From Gordius sp. MW1 (taxonomy: Eukaryota > Nematomorpha > Gordioida > Gordea > Gordiidae), in NCBI GenBank assembly GCA_964036665.1, contig OZ038527.1:17630221-17694220 (forward strand): 64,000 nt of DNA, in the 5' to 3' direction. Both the position numbers and the translations under genes were made by a program. This document shows positions 1-9,002 of this stretch, in pieces. Each line of letters begins with the position of its first letter. Within the stretch, counting starts at the first letter, position 1. Under the pieces are notes generated by a model. That model searched no databases, was not told the DNA's origin, and was given only the letters and a program-made list of their open reading frames with translations.

Positions 1-775
1 TGCATATTACACCCCAACAATCACTCAAATATTGATGAAAATTGAATCTATGAGCTCATTGAAATGGTGTAAGCCATTAAAAGATGCTACTACTCAAGGC
101 CTTAATAACAGGTTTAATATTATTTATAACGTCTAGTCTAGCTAATTAATAGATTTTTGGATCTTTTTAGCAAAGAAAATCTGTCGGCGGCTATTCTCCA
201 TCCTGCTTTTAAAACAGATTGGAATTGGATTCGCAAAGAATGCGCTGCGAACATGAAAGCAAATATTTTAGAGGATATCAATTTGTTTGTTCCTAAATCT
301 CAACAGGCTAGACCTAGTTCATCAGAAATGGATTTTTTTGAATTAAAAAATGATGAAAAGAATGAATCAATTGAACGTTTTTTGCTTTCTAATAACCGAA
401 ATTTAAGTCTTTTAGACAGTTTTCCCCATTTAAAAAAATTATTTATTAAATATAATACGCCACTACCATCAAGTGCCCCGGTGGAAAGATTATTTAGCTT
501 GGGAAAAATTTCATTTGGAGACAAGCGAACATGTCTTTTAGATGACAATTTCGAAAATAATATTTAATTAAAATCAAATAAACATTTATTACCTGATGAT
601 TTTTATAAATTGTAATATATAATATATTGTTTTATGAATTAATAAAAGATGTTTGTCCATTTTAAAAAAAATTAAAAAAGGAACTTCAAAGGAACTGAAC
701 TGGAACTAGTTCCATTTTAGGCAAAGGAGCTGGAACTTGGCAAGTTCCTTTTTAAAAGGAACTTTTAACAGCTCT
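1..775 (+). mobile_element. 3' part of a decayed hAT transposon
   Basis: The window opens inside a hAT transposase relic. Bases 2-136 read open in one frame and stop; 157-567 continue in another frame, so the gene is frameshifted. The second part has a typical hAT pattern (LHPAFK near its start) and the C-terminal dimerisation (hATC) signature SSAPVERLF. Downstream, 670-775 is packed with GGAACT/AGTTCC motifs in both orientations, typical of hAT subterminal repeats, and ends in TTTTAACAGCTCTA, a plausible terminal inverted repeat. The 5' end lies outside the window. It is inactive as read. Confidence 0.8.
157..567 (+). pseudogene. hAT transposase C-terminal fragment
   Basis: A 136-codon open stretch ending in the hATC dimerisation domain, with LFIKYNTPLPSSAPVERLFS as its recognisable core. 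It lacks the N-terminal BED zinc finger and the catalytic DDE/RNase H-like core, and the preceding frame carries a stop at 134-136. The same core recurs at 26141-26485 and 62289-62516 in a different hAT family. I read this as a relic, not a domesticated gene, because nothing upstream offers an intact frame. Confidence 0.8.
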
Positions 776-784
776 ACTTCTCAC

Positions 785-912
785 ATTATAAGCTGGGTTG
801 GCAGGTGCATTCAAATTAATTATAATTTTTATAATTGTGCAATTTAAAATAAATACATAAACCTATACTGTACTAGATAAATTACTATTTAATGGCAAAG
901 TTAGTTAGAATG
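785..912 (+). repeat. Dispersed repeat, copy 1
   Basis: This stretch is repeated in the same orientation at about 58046-58190. Both contain GGCAGGTGCATTC, the AATTGTGCAAT/AAATAAATA region, ACTAGATAAAT and end in AAGTTAGTTAGAAT. There is no coding potential. A CGAGAC-rich block lies within 0.7 kb of each copy but on opposite sides, so they may be parts of one larger rearranged element. The rest of 913-1483 shows nothing recognisable. Confidence 0.7.
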
Positions 913-1483
913 GAAGGTAATTAAATAGAATACAAATTTGATTACAAGGATTTTTATCATAAAATCGGAATTCGCACTTTGTGATTTATAACGTTATAGT
1001 AAAAATGCAAAACTCCAAGGGTAATTGATGATGTTAATATCAATGGACTTGAACGTTTGCCTTAAATATGTTAAGGTCTACTTTGAAGCTTTAGCCAGGG
1101 TTAATAAAGGGTCTCAATTTGCTTAATTATGCAACTAAGTCAACTATAAGCGATTTATAATTTTATAAGTCTATTTATAGTTGACACACAGTGATTTTGT
1201 TGATACAAATGTTATAATTTGCTAGAACAATAAAATTTAATTTTCTATATTTAAAATTTATTTATAGTTTTTTTCATCTGGATTTTCCATAGAAAATGTT
1301 ATCTTCATGAATTAATTCATATCTTTATATTGTCAATGAGATGTCGTGTCCCGCTAAATCTTTAAAAAGTTTGTGTATTAAAGTTTTTCAAGAAATATAA
1401 AAGTTTGCCATTTGAATTTTTAAACACTTATTTAATATTTTTGATAAAACAAGAAAAATTTTTATTCCGTATTTATTTTTATT

Positions 1484-1608
1484 TTAAGTCGAGACGAAAA
1501 TTCTTGTCGAGACGGGACCGAGATTTTTATAGGCCGAGACGAGACCGAGATTTTTATAATTGCTCCCGAGATGAGACGAGATTTTGTTTTCGAGACCGAG
1601 ACGAGGTC
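1484..1608. repeat. CGAGAC-rich subterminal repeat block
   Basis: CGAGACGAGACCGAGATTTT-like words occur about six times here in AT-rich surroundings. A similar block lies at 57373-57485. Clustered short GC-rich words of this kind are typical of the subterminal regions of hAT-like elements. No partner inverted repeat bounding a full element was found. Confidence 0.55.
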
Positions 1609-2083
1609 GAAAGATTCCCCCGCATAATCCCGAAAACGCAGAATCCCGAATTGCGAAACTACGTTTTTCCGCCATTTTCACATATGGAAAACTCTTTAAC
1701 TATTGCAAATCAAGATAACAAAGAGAATATAAGTAAGCTTTATTATGCAAGTATACACATATTGTTATAGGTTTTAAAAAATCTAAAGAAAAAATGATAT
1801 AGTCACTTTCAAAAAGTTTGACTATATCAAGATCAGAGCAGGTAAGATGGGACAAGTATAATGTAATTGCAGGCACTACAGTATATGTAAATGCCCAGGA
1901 AGAGCTGTCCATAGATATAATAATTTTCTGATAACATCAGAACATTCCCAAAATTGTATACAAAAACAAAATCTCCAAAGTAAGAAACTTAAAAGTTTTT
2001 TAATACAAATTTAACTTTGAATGAAAAAACAAAGTGTTATGGTTATAGAAAATATCATAGAAAATCAAGAAAGTAAGATATGT

Positions 2084-2775
2084 CTAACCCTAACCCTAAG
2101 GTGCAATTTTATTAAACTCAGTGGATGTATATAATACCAAGTAATGTCACGTGATTTATCATAGACATTAACTGTTAGTTACTATTAACTATTAAATTTA
2201 TTGTAAATAGATTCTAACAATAATGATGCGTAGATGCATGACCAAACATGAATTAAGTATCAAATCTAAGAAACAGATCAGAAAAGAAGAAAATTATCCT
2301 ATGAGAAAATTTGCACTTAAAGCTTGATTACATTTATTTATTACATCCAATAAAGATAATATCAATTGTATTATAGTTCTAATTAAGTATATATACATAA
2401 GCTAAATATATGTTTAAATAGTTTTCTAAGCTTATTAGCTTTATAAAGTTTGTCAATGATATAACAGAATTTACATTAACTCTTTTTTCATATAATATAA
2501 CCCTAACCCTATATAAGATTACTTGTGAGATGTTAGTAATGTCTCATGATTGATTATCATAGACATTAACTGTTAGTTACTATTAACTATTAAATTTATT
2601 ATAAATAGATTCTAACAATAATGATGCGTAGATGCATGACCAAACATGAATTAAGTATCAAATCTAAGAAACAGATCAGAAAAGAAGAAAATTATCCTAT
2701 GAGAAAATTTGCACTTATTACATTTATTTATTACATCCAATAAAGTTAATATCAATTGTATTATAGTTCTAACTA
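2084..2775. repeat. Direct duplication, ~400-bp period, each unit headed by CCCTAACCCT
   Basis: A block starting near 2130 (ATCATAGACATTAACTGTTA onward) is repeated almost perfectly from about 2545, each spanning roughly 240 bp. Each is preceded within about 60 bp by a telomere-like AACCCTAACCCTA tract (2084-2099 and 2499-2512). The duplication lies inside the inverted-repeat element 1612-3148. Confidence 0.8.
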
Positions 2776-2819
2776 AATAACATAAGCTAAATATATATTT
2801 AATATAATAGTTTTCTAAG

Positions 2820-3030
2820 CTTAATGATTCCAACAACTTCAACTAATGATTTCATATTTTCTAACCTAGAAATAATTTATTTTTCTTAGTAAGGTTACTT
2901 GTGAGATGTCATTCTATCATTTTTAAAATAATGATTCCAACAACTTCAAATAATGATTTCATATTTTCTAACCTAGAAATAATTTATTTTTCTTAGTAAG
3001 GTTACTTGTGAGATTTCATTCTATCACGAT
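2820..3030. repeat. Tandem duplication, ~105-bp period
   Basis: The segment AATGATTCCAACAACTTCAA and its continuation through TTTCTAACCTAG, TAAGGTTACTTGTGAGAT and CATTCTATCA occurs twice head to tail, with few differences. It is noncoding and internal to the 1612-3148 element. Confidence 0.8.
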
Positions 3031-3167
3031 TTCATATATAAATGTTAAAATGAAACCAATTGAAAAATATCATATGGTAATTTCAAATCGTAGCCACAGC
3101 CTTATCGTAGTTTCGGGATCGTGCGGTTTCGGGAATATGCGGGGTTCCCGATCGGAAACACTAAAAC

Positions 3168-5454
3168 TAGAGGCCTAGGCTATGTATTCTCGATTCAGAG
3201 TGATAAATAACAAAACGTAAAACACATTTCTTAAACGTTCCATTCCCGAGCGCAATCATCGCGTTCGTTAATTTGTGTGTTATTGTTTACATTTTTTTAA
3301 ATTCGCCATTTTTGCTTGTTCTAATTTATATGGTAACAACAACATTTTGTGGGAAAAGAAAGGTATGATAAATAGATATATTAACTATTTTCCTAGATAA
3401 ATAATTTTGAATTTTTAATCTTTTCAAACAAGATTTGTTCATTTATTCAACATTTTGTGGCAATAAAAAGGTATGATAAATTGATATATTAACTATTTTC
3501 CTAGATAAATAATTTTTAATTATTTTCTTAGATCAGTTGCAAAAGAGGTGGGAAAAATAGGCCTAGGCTATGTATTCTCGATTCAGAGTGATAAATAACA
3601 AAACGTAAAACGCATTTCTTAAACGTTCCATTCCCGAGCGCAATCATCGCGTTCGTTAATTTGTGTGTTATTGTTTACAAATTTTTTTAAATACGCCATT
3701 TTTCCTTGTTCTAATCCGTATGGTAACAACAACATTTTGTGGCATTATAAAGGTATGATAAATAGATATATTAACTATTATCCTAGATAAATAATTTTGA
3801 ATTTTTAATCTCTTCAAACAAGATTTGTTTATTTATTCAACATTTTGTGGCAATAAAAAGGTATGATAAATTGATATATTAACTATTTTCCTAGATAAAT
3901 AATTTTGAATTATTTTCTTAGATCAGTTGCAAAAGAGGTGGGAAAAATACATCAACTATTCAAAGGTTCAACATATTTGTCTCATTTATTAAAACATCAA
4001 TCTATAGTTGATTCAAATACATCAACCATTCAAATGGTCAATATATTTGTCTCATTTACTAAAACATCAATCAATAGTTGATTCACCATTTTTCTTATTG
4101 TTTAAAAATAATAAACTGCAGCTGACATATTTGAGTGTTGTTTTTTTAGAGATTCAATAAATTTCCTAAAAGGTTTGCTGAATTTGGCTCAAATTTAAAT
4201 AAACTGTATTTTTTAATATAGCATGTTATAAAAAATTAGATTTGAAAATGCTTTTAACATTTTTATATGTGCATTTTATAAAAAATGAAATAGAAGATTG
4301 TTGGTAATTATCTTGAGTAACTTTTAGATTATAACATCAGGTAAAAAATATTGAAAATGCTTTTGACATTTTTATATGTGCCTTTTATAAAAAATGAAAT
4401 AGAAGATTGTTGGTAACTATCTTGAGTAACTTTTAGATTATAACATCATTTAAAAAATAAGTTTTGAAAATAGAATTAATAAATTGTTGGTAACTATATG
4501 CACAAAGCTTTTGCACTTTTAGAACATACAGGATTCTGATACTACCAATTAACTCTTAAAATAGCAGTTATATTATGTGAAATGATATATGTATAAATGT
4601 ATTCAGATTTTTACAAACTAATATTTAAGGATTTGTCAGAATATGTATGCACAATTGTAAATTTAATTGTTATACTAATGATTTCTAATGAAAATCATAT
4701 TATAAATTTGATAAAATACTTAAATGGTCATTCTTATTAATTGCATAGCAATTAATAATTGTAACTCTCCCTGACTCACAAATAGTATTAATATGTTGAA
4801 TAAAACACTGCTAACAACAATAATATGAGCAACAACACAAGGTTTATTGTATTACACGGATAACAAATAAGGTTTCCAACCTCATTAAAAAAACTATTAG
4901 ATGTATGTTGTAAATTCTTAAATACGATGGTTAATCAACTATTTATTGATGTTTTAGTAAATGAGACAAATATGTTGAACAGTTGAATGGTTGATGTATT
5001 TGAATCAACAATAGATTGATGTTTTAGTAAATGAGACAAATATGTTGAACCTTTGAATAGTGGATGTATTTTTCCCACCTCTTTTGCAACTGATCTAAGA
5101 AAATGATTCAAAATTATTTATCTAGGAAAATAGTTAATATATCTATTTATCATACCTTTTTATTGCCACAAATGTTGAATTAATGAACAAATCTTGTTTG
5201 AAGAGATTAAAAATTCAAAATTATTTATCTAGGAAAATATTTAATATATCTATTTATCATACCTTTATATTGCCACAAAATGTTGTTGTTACCACATGGA
5301 TTAGAACAAGCAAAAATGGCGAATTTAAAAAAATTTGTAAACAATAACACACAAATTAACGAACGCGATGATTGCGCTCGGGAATGGAACGTTTAAGAAA
5401 TGCGTTTTACGTCTTGTTATTTATCACTCTGAATCGAGAATACATAGCCTAGGC
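3168..5454. mobile_element. Foldback element with long inverted arms and a duplicated left arm
   Basis: The left end starts GGCCTAGGCTATGTATTCTC and the right end (5434-5454) is the inverse, GAATACATAGCCTAGGCC. The arms are inverted over some 400 bp, including the CATTCCCGAGCGCAATCATC stretch. The left arm carries this arm sequence twice, from 3168 and from about 3562; the right arm carries it once. Further in, a ~75-bp ACATCAACYATTCAA repeat appears twice on each side, mirror-wise (3951-4085 and 4925-5070). A 107-bp tandem repeat lies in the centre (about 4230-4450). No coding region is seen. The architecture is that of a foldback DNA transposon. Confidence 0.8.
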
Positions 5455-5696
5455 CCAAAAAAAGTGGGGGGGGGGGAGGGAAAATGCGAAGCGCGTATAC
5501 ATTTTAGAATTATACGACAAAACAGCATGTATTTAATTGTTGTTTTCATGTCTTATTTCGAAGAATTTGTCTCTGAGTAAGGAGAGAATAAGTATACAAA
5601 ATATAGATTTTAATGCATATCGATTAGAATTTAAAAAATCTTCAAGAGGTGGGCAGGTACTGACCCTTGGTAAATAGTCTTACATCAATGCTAATA
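5455..5696. other. Unassigned spacer with a G run
   Basis: Begins with a run of ten G residues (about 5466-5475) just outside the foldback element. A 70-codon open stretch at 5368-5580 overlaps the foldback arm and looks fortuitous. Nothing else is recognised. Confidence 0.4.
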
Positions 5697-6310
5697 TGGG
5701 TAAAAATCATCAGACCATTGGAGATGTAAAAAAACTAAACGTGGCCGGAAAGGATTCCTTAAGCATGAAAATTTTGCAATAACTAAGGATCATACATGTA
5801 GTACAACAATGCCATCCACATGTAAGCTTGTAAGTTAGTAGTTATTATATAATACATCCTACAGGTAGTTCAAACATTACAAATGAATTCTTGGAACCTC
5901 CTATAAATCATGACTTACCAAATCTTGACATGCTACTCAGTAGTTTTTGAATGTTTTATAATTTTATCTTATTAGGTATGTGGCATCATCTATATTGATG
6001 AATACCACAAATACAAACATTTTATCCACAGATGGTAAACTTAAGTTTTAAAGAAGATATGAAGAGACAGATCTCCCAAGAACCAATAATCAAATAGAAG
6101 GATTCCACAATAAGCTAAAGAAACTTGTAAAGGCTTTCCATCCCATAATTTATTGATTATCTCAAAAAGATACAGAAAGAAACTAACTCAAATATCTATA
6201 TAATAAACCAAGGAAAAACAATAAACCCCAAATCTAAGAAAGAAATCTACAAAGAATCTTGTATCAATAATTTAAAAGAACATTATACTAAACTGAAATA
6301 GACCCATCTT
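5697..6310 (+). pseudogene. MULE-like transposase relic
   Basis: At 6053-6150 the frame reads LPRTNNQIEGFHNKLKKLVK and then AFHP, the signature found near the end of MULE-type transposases (RTNN-x-EGxH). In-frame stops follow at once, with more every 15-25 codons. Upstream, around 5740-5820, TKRGRKGF followed by ITKDHTCS resembles the end of a FLYWCH/WRKY-like zinc finger that often precedes such transposases. The two parts are not in one open frame. This is a decayed copy; no ends were identified. Confidence 0.65.
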
Positions 6311-6714
6311 AATTTCTTAAAACAATATCTTCTTATCTAAAATATAAAGAAAGAGATGCAATGTTAAATATTATCACTTGATTATTTGTATGTTATAATT
6401 TAGTAAATATTAATAAAAAACTTAAATGAGTAGAGTGTAAAGGCAAAACATTTTAATAAATTAAATATCAATATCAGGCCAAATCTCAAATTTATTTCCA
6501 AAAATGTAAATATAATAACATATCCATGGAAGTATTAGTATTAAACATCAATTTAGTCACACCTGTAAAGTATTTCTCTTAATAAATTTATTAATATAAT
6601 ATAAATAATGAATAAAAGTACTGCATAATTCTAGGTTAAAACTTAAATTCTAATTTCTCCTGCTCATCTCGATCATAACTCAGCTCAACTAAAATACATT
6701 TAGTACATATTTAA

Positions 6715-6792
6715 TATCTATATATGTTATATAATCTAATATATGTTATATAATCTAATATATGTATATATGTTATATAAAGATATATATAA
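6715..6792. repeat. AT-rich microsatellite-like tract
   Basis: TATATGTTATATAATCTAA-like units repeat several times. The flanking DNA (6310-7067) is AT-rich, with many stops in all frames and no recognised feature. Confidence 0.6.
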
Positions 6793-7067
6793 TGAAATAA
6801 CATTAGCACATTTAGTTATTAAAAAAATGCCTATTATTATATGATTTAAATAATTTCACCTATAACTTACTTTATTATAATTAAGAAATGTTTTATAATA
6901 TCTATTTCTTATAACCTTACTATATAATGCTTTGCTTTATTCAATTAAATTTTTTACTTTAAATATCTAAGATTGATGCCTTATTTGTGTCTTAGTTAAG
7001 ATGCGTTTTAATTGAGTTGAGTAGGATTTATTCTAATTCATCATATTAATAAACAGATGTTAAGTCC

Positions 7068-7134
7068 TGACCAATCTTGATCAGTTCTGACCAATTTGGC
7101 TGCTATTTTTCTGCTACTTTGACCGGGTGCCTGT
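7068..7134. mobile_element. Right half of a GGTCAAAGTAGCAGAA-type MITE
   Basis: Reads from CCTGACCAATCTTGATCAGT to TTTCTGCTACTTTGACCGGG, matching the right ends of the fuller copies at 7939-8160 and 22451-22677. The left half is missing. Confidence 0.65.
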
Positions 7135-7166
7135 TAAAGTAATGGCGGCCTGAGTTGATAAATTTC

Positions 7167-7886
7167 GGGAACCGGTCAAAGGAGCACAAAAATAGGAGCG
7201 AAACTCGTCATGATTGCTCAGATTTGCTCAGGGTTTTTTGATATGGTGAATTTGTAACAAGTAATATATATACATAAATTTTTAGAGAATTTATTGGAAC
7301 TTATCTCATATTATTTATCAGAATTTAACATATTGTCTTAGCACAAAATATTTTATATTAACAGTCCTAGTGAAATCAAAGTAAATATATGAATATATAA
7401 AGATTGTATTGGAACATTTTTCATCATGTATATCAGAATTTAACATATTGTTTTAGCAAATACCTTATCCTGATGTTATACTTATAATAAAAGTCATTTA
7501 TGTATGGAAAGATTTTATTGTATAATTTCGCACTTATATTTTTTAAATTCCAACTATGGATTTTTTATAAAATTACATATTTTATTTATCCTGATGTTTT
7601 TTCATACTTATAATAAAAGTCAATCATGTATGAAAAGATTTTATAGTATCATTTTGTTTGTATACATGTGATATAATTGCATGATGTATATTGACATTTT
7701 ATAAGATGATATGTTTTTTAAAAAAATGAGGGACTGATTTCTTGATTTGGGTTAGGGTTATTTTAAAATTAATACACCCTTCTTTGTGCAAATTCTTCTT
7801 AGAATTAGGTTTGATAGTTTTGCCTTGATTTATTTTCAATAAACAAAGTGTGCTCCTTTTTTCCTGATGAGCTCCTTTGACCCCCA
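7167..7886. mobile_element. Longer relative of the GGTCAAAG MITE family
   Basis: Left end GGGAACCGGTCAAAGGAGCA and right end GAGCTCCTTTGACCCCCACT are inverted repeats resembling those of the TTAGGG-containing MITEs next door. The ~700 bp between are AT-rich and noncoding, with short internal direct repeats (TTTATCCTGATGTT-like words and TTATACTTATAATAAAAGTC twice near 7460-7625). Confidence 0.6.
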
Positions 7887-7938
7887 CTCTAAATTTCAAT
7901 GCAAAGATCAGCTGTTCGGCAGTCTATAGTTTTATTAA

Positions 7939-8160
7939 GGAACCGGTCAAAGTAGCAGAAAAAAAGCAGCCAGCAGAACTGATCAAGATCAAGATTGGTC
8001 AGGAGGGTTAGGGTTAGTGTTTTAGGTCAGCGTTTTAGGTTAGGGTTGGGGTTAGATGCACATCAAATTCCCTCCCAATTTGAGATTTAATTCTAATATA
8101 TTGATTATCTTAAAGTCATATTTTTTTGCCATTTTCATCATTCTGCTACTTTGACCCCTA
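7939..8160. mobile_element. MITE carrying internal TTAGGG repeats
   Basis: Inverted ends are GGAACCGGTCAAAGTAGCAG (left) and TTCTGCTACTTTGACC (right). The interior contains GGGTTAGGGTTAGTG and GTTAGGGTTGGGGTTAG, i.e. degenerate TTAGGG repeats. The same arrangement recurs at 22451-22677 and 62853-63056, so the telomere-like tract belongs to the element. Confidence 0.75.
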
Positions 8161-8206
8161 TCCGTTTTATTAGTCTATGATTGCGATAGGTATTTTGACT
8201 ATAAGT

Positions 8207-8960
8207 TAGAGGTGTGCACGGATCAAATTTTTTTGATCCGATCCGATCCGAGGGGTTTTTGAAAAATTTTATATCCATCCGATCCGAGTTTTTTAAAATC
8301 TAAATCCGATCCGTTCTGAGTTTCTTAAAATCTAAATACGATCCGATCCGAAATTTTTAATTTAAAATTTTACTAACAGAACTTTTTATTGATGATTAAA
8401 TTCAAAATACATAAAAATAAGGTATAGCAATTTTAATAGACCTGAAATAAATATAAAATTTTATTTGACTAATTCCATATTATCATATAAAAATAATAAA
8501 AGAATCTAAATTTTCTGGTTTAATTCGGGGAAAGGAGTCTACTTTAAGGAAAGGGGAGATTTGATAGTTTTCGGAGTTGAGTTGAGTTGAGATAAAAAGA
8601 GATGCGTGTGCTAAAAAGGAAACGGGAGATGCTGATTTATCATTGACACTAGCTCCTTTCTCGCCAAACAAGAAAGTCTAGCTAGGGAAAAACGCTATGG
8701 AAATACTGAAAAATATATTAGGGTAAGTTAGGTGAGAGGTGGTATTGGGCATCAAAAATGATAAATTAAAAAAAAGAATGCAAAGATTATGAAAAGGTAT
8801 ACTAAAAATTATTAATTTAATTAATTAGAACATATTATTGTTTATTTTAAATTTGAAAATCCAATCCGACTAAAATAAAATGTTGATCCGATCCGATCCG
8901 ACTTCCACATTAAAATGTTGCTCCGATCCGTCGGATCGGATTGATCCGTGCACACCTCTA
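8207..8960. mobile_element. hAT-type nonautonomous element ending 42 bp before SF3A1
   Basis: The ends are a clean 20-bp inverted repeat, TAGAGGTGTGCACGGATCAA, followed by clusters of GATCCGATCCGA in both subterminal regions. TAGRGGTGTGCACGG is a familiar hAT end. Length is 754 bp with no transposase. The flanking octamers (8199-8206, 8961-8968) match only partly, so the target duplication is decayed. The right end is 42 bp upstream of the SF3A1 start codon, so the element occupies what should be promoter or 5' leader. Confidence 0.85.
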
Positions 8961-9002
8961 CATAAATAAGCTTGGTAATCAATTGACACATTTAGTTAAA
9001 GC

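Larger units (their letters stand above)
1612..3148. mobile_element. DNA element with ~45-bp imperfect terminal inverted repeats
   Basis: The left end (1612-1663) reads CCCCGCATAATCCCGAAAAC and continues to GAAACTACG. The right end (3093-3148) is its imperfect inverted copy, with CCCCGCATATTCCCGAAACC on the minus strand. Between them is AT-rich noncoding DNA with two direct duplications (2084-2775 and 2820-3030). No transposase frame is visible, so this is a nonautonomous element. Target-site duplication and exact ends were not resolved. Confidence 0.65.

Noticed and set aside
7980-8060. True telomere or chromosome end
   Set aside because: The TTAGGG units are few, degenerate and bounded by MITE ends; the same arrangement occurs at two other sites.
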